64,000 nt of DNA from Dromaius novaehollandiae (Eukaryota > Chordata > Aves > Casuariiformes > Dromaiidae): NCBI RefSeq assembly GCF_036370855.1, contig NC_088103.1, positions 8,805,404 to 8,869,403 of the forward strand. The letters run 5' to 3'. Of this stretch, positions 61,347 to 64,000 are shown piece after piece. The position numbers and the translations under genes were made by a program. Position 1 is the stretch's first letter; the number at the start of each line of letters is the position of its first letter. The notes under the pieces were generated by a model. It ran no database searches and was not told where the DNA came from. It was given only the letters and a program-made list of their open reading frames with translations.

Positions 61347-64000
61347 CTGTAGAAGAGATGTAATATTTTAGAACTAGAATATCTTCTCCTGACGCTCATC
61401 CAAGTAACCTGCTCCTTTCTACTGACCAGAGTTCTTCTTCACCCCCAATCCCTTCTATAAGAGGGCTAGGATTAACATGGTACTTATTTCCCCTCTCTTT
61501 CTTCAAGAGCTTGTGCCATCAATGTCAGTAGTATATTGTTTGTTCAGCCCATTAAAACAGCTGTGAGGAGCAAGAAAACCTGTTATTTGTTTCAGCTGCG
61601 AGAAAGTCACTAGAGAAGAACACTTAGCACCAACAGCGTAAACAGGATTTCTCCAGGGTATTGGTACTGAACTAGCTTTTCATTTAATGCATGTTGTAAC
61701 TAAAAGAAAGTTAACAGGTGTTTGGCAATGGGGAAATTATTTAATATACTACCACTTCAGAAGAGAAACAAAAGCTATCTTAGATTAAATCCCTACTATG
61801 GTGTACAGGAAAGAACATGGATCCACAAGGATTATATTTAACAATAACTGCATGAGTTTGTTTTAATTGGATTAGGCCCTGACTCTTTAAAAGACAACTT
61901 AAATTTAAAAAGCCTCTTTTTACCACCCACCCCCAGCCTCAATTTTTCCACTGGCCAACAGCTGTCTCTAAATGTTAGCAGTCTCTCTCACTCGGTATCA
62001 TTTCCTTTGCTGCAAGGAGCTTTCCTACTTCTTCAGTCTCTATTGTTTTCTCTCTGCACCGTGAAAATATCCTGGACTTGGGCCTGACTGTTGCAGAGTT
62101 CTGGTTGCCATAACAGCCGCAGCTCCTTCTGTTCAAAGCGGCTCCCTCCCCAGAAAGTCAGGGTAGCAAACCTGGCATTGCTTTCTTCACTTCTTAACCA
62201 CCACTTTTACTCACAGATGAATGTATGAGTTCAGCTGACTCCGCAATAAATCTAAAGGGAATTTAAGCTTTAGAGCATTTATACTACTTTAGAAAACTCA
62301 GTTTCCAGTTGGGAGTTTCAGTTTTAGTCTTCAATGTTTGCACTGGATTTCAAAGATATCAAGCCAAATGGTATCTCTGGAGCCAGAGTCACTACTACAT
62401 TAATTCCAACTCTGAAGGACAAGAAGAAACAAAAAGCTTTTGTTATTCTTGCTACCTTCCACAGCTAACTGACCTGCAGTATTGTCACCATGAACTTCCA
62501 CAAACAGGACCAAGAAAGTTGTCTGCCATGTCCCAGAGTCCTTCCTAAAATCCGTCCCAAGTTCTTTCCTCGTCTAAAACATCGTTAGCTAACGTACGTC
62601 ATGCTGATCTACAAGTGCCTGGATTTAGCAATACGTGGAATTAGATAAATGCTTGCAGGACAAATACAGCCCTGTAGGATCAGGGAAGAGAAATGGGGAA
62701 TTCTTGGGCAAGTGTCTTACTAAGGAAGTAACAGATACAGAAATTCTTCAAAGTTCATTTTCTTAGTAAACGAAGCAGAAGAGACCTAAGGATGCTGAGA
62801 AATCCCCTTCAACTGCATGACAAACCATCCCTCTAAAAATAGGGTGATGTTCAAGATGCTTAATGCACCTTAATATCAAACAATTTAGGGTATGTTTTCC
62901 TATTCCCAAGCTCCTTAAAACAATAAAAGCACCTGAGAAGATACTGTGAGTTTAGTGTTGCTATACCCATCTAGTGAGTTCTCACCCCTTAATCTCCCCA
63001 TTACAAACTAGCATGAATAATGCAGTAGTGTAAGGTAGGAAGTGAGGAGACGAGATTACAAAGAGTGTCTATGAAAGTCTGCTTTAATTTAGCAAAACAG
63101 TCCAAACTGATCCAAAGAATATCCATAGCTTCAATCAGAGGCAGCAGGTCTCTCCCAATGGAAGTCACTGCAGGCGCTTTGCAACACCCTTTCCCCCTCT
63201 CGTTGGGGCTCTGCTGCTTGAGGACCCTTCCACAAGCACAAGCAGAACAAGACTACAAAAGGGAGGAGATACTCGACCAGTTCAGGGACGAGCAAGGTCT
63301 GACAAGTTTGAAGTGATTTCTGACAAAATTTAAAGTGCAGGTACAACAGTGGCAGGTGAAGGTAGCCATGAAACAAAGGTATTGCCCATACTGGGAATTT
63401 CAGAAAAGCAGTGGCCACAAGGATTGCCTGAGCCACTGCTTTGTGCATTACCTGGATCAAGGATCCATGGATCAAGCCTTAATTACCACTTTTAACCAGC
63501 TGAGAGGACACTGTTAGACTAGATCCATTCTCTTTAGGAAACAAAGGAGAGAGAATAACTTTACTGAAGCCAAGGGATGACCCCTAGAACTGAACCAGCC
63601 TTTAAGTTGTCAAGGAAGCCAATCCTGTATTGCATATATCCAAAAGAAAAGTATAGATCAGTTTAAGAAACCATCAGAGAAAAAGATTTTGATGATAAAA
63701 AACACTTCTGTGACTAGCACCATGAGCCAGGATGTCTGTACTAAAATTCCCTAGCCTTCTAGTATGTGCAGGAAGAGCTGTTCTGCACACGTGCTGCAAA
63801 CACCTATCCCTTTCATCATCCCTCAACCGCCTACCAAATAGCCACACAGAGCACGTTCAATTCAACAAGCAGAGATCTTTAAATTGAAAAATCATCTTAA
63901 TAAATATCATATCATAAGATGACCATAAATATCATCTTATATATCAATTATTCTTTATTTCTCTTCCTGAGGCCCACGTTCATCTATTTCACACAAGGGA
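61347..64000. other. Region upstream of CISD1, no gene seen
   Basis: No CpG island, TATA-like core promoter or further CISD1 exon could be identified in these 2.65 kb. Two medium open frames near 63.1-63.5 kb resemble nothing I know. The CISD1 transcription start is probably further right, outside the window. Confidence 0.4.

Noticed and set aside
1-64000. CRISPR array, operon, prophage or other prokaryotic system
   Set aside because: The window is intron-containing vertebrate DNA. No regularly spaced repeats or tightly packed co-directional ORFs occur.

Overview
The window is vertebrate nuclear DNA, most likely from a bird or another sauropsid. The genes have short exons in long AT-rich introns with GT-AG splice sites. 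One CpG island marks a housekeeping-type promoter. The only recognisable retroelement is a decayed CR1-type LINE, and I see no Alu, L1 or rodent SINE. I cannot name the species.

Two protein-coding genes are supported, both on the minus strand. IPMK (inositol polyphosphate multikinase) fills 8.65-46.06 kb with six coding exons. Their phases close exactly into a 435-codon reading frame (exon lengths 235, 86, 97, 173, 82 and 635 nt, the last including the stop). Its probable long 3' UTR runs left from 8652, and its CpG-island promoter and 5' UTR lie at about 45.7-46.5 kb. CISD1 (mitoNEET) follows at 56.26-61.3 kb. Its exons 2 and 3 are certain. The first coding exon is a short ATG-bearing piece set off by a well-formed 59-nt intron, and it is a good candidate rather than proven.

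Layout: 1-3.4 kb has no gene I can support; 3.4-8.65 kb is the probable IPMK 3' UTR; 8.65-46.06 kb is IPMK with introns of 1.1, 8.1, 7.0, 15.1 and 4.7 kb (gene 3' to 5'); 45.7-46.5 kb is the CpG island; 46.6-55.9 kb is intergenic with a CR1 relic near 50 kb; 56-61.3 kb is CISD1; 61.35-64 kb is sequence upstream of its first visible exon, without a CpG island.

The two proteins are not known to act in one pathway. IPMK phosphorylates soluble inositol phosphates and PIP2 in nucleus and cytoplasm. MitoNEET is a 2Fe-2S protein of the mitochondrial outer membrane. Their adjacency is old synteny: as I recall it, in mammals they sit head to head, whereas here they read in the same direction. That difference, together with the unusual CISD1 5' end, is the most interesting structural point. 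I found no CRISPR array, bacterial or phage gene, intact transposon or viral gene, and no evidence for a wholly new system.
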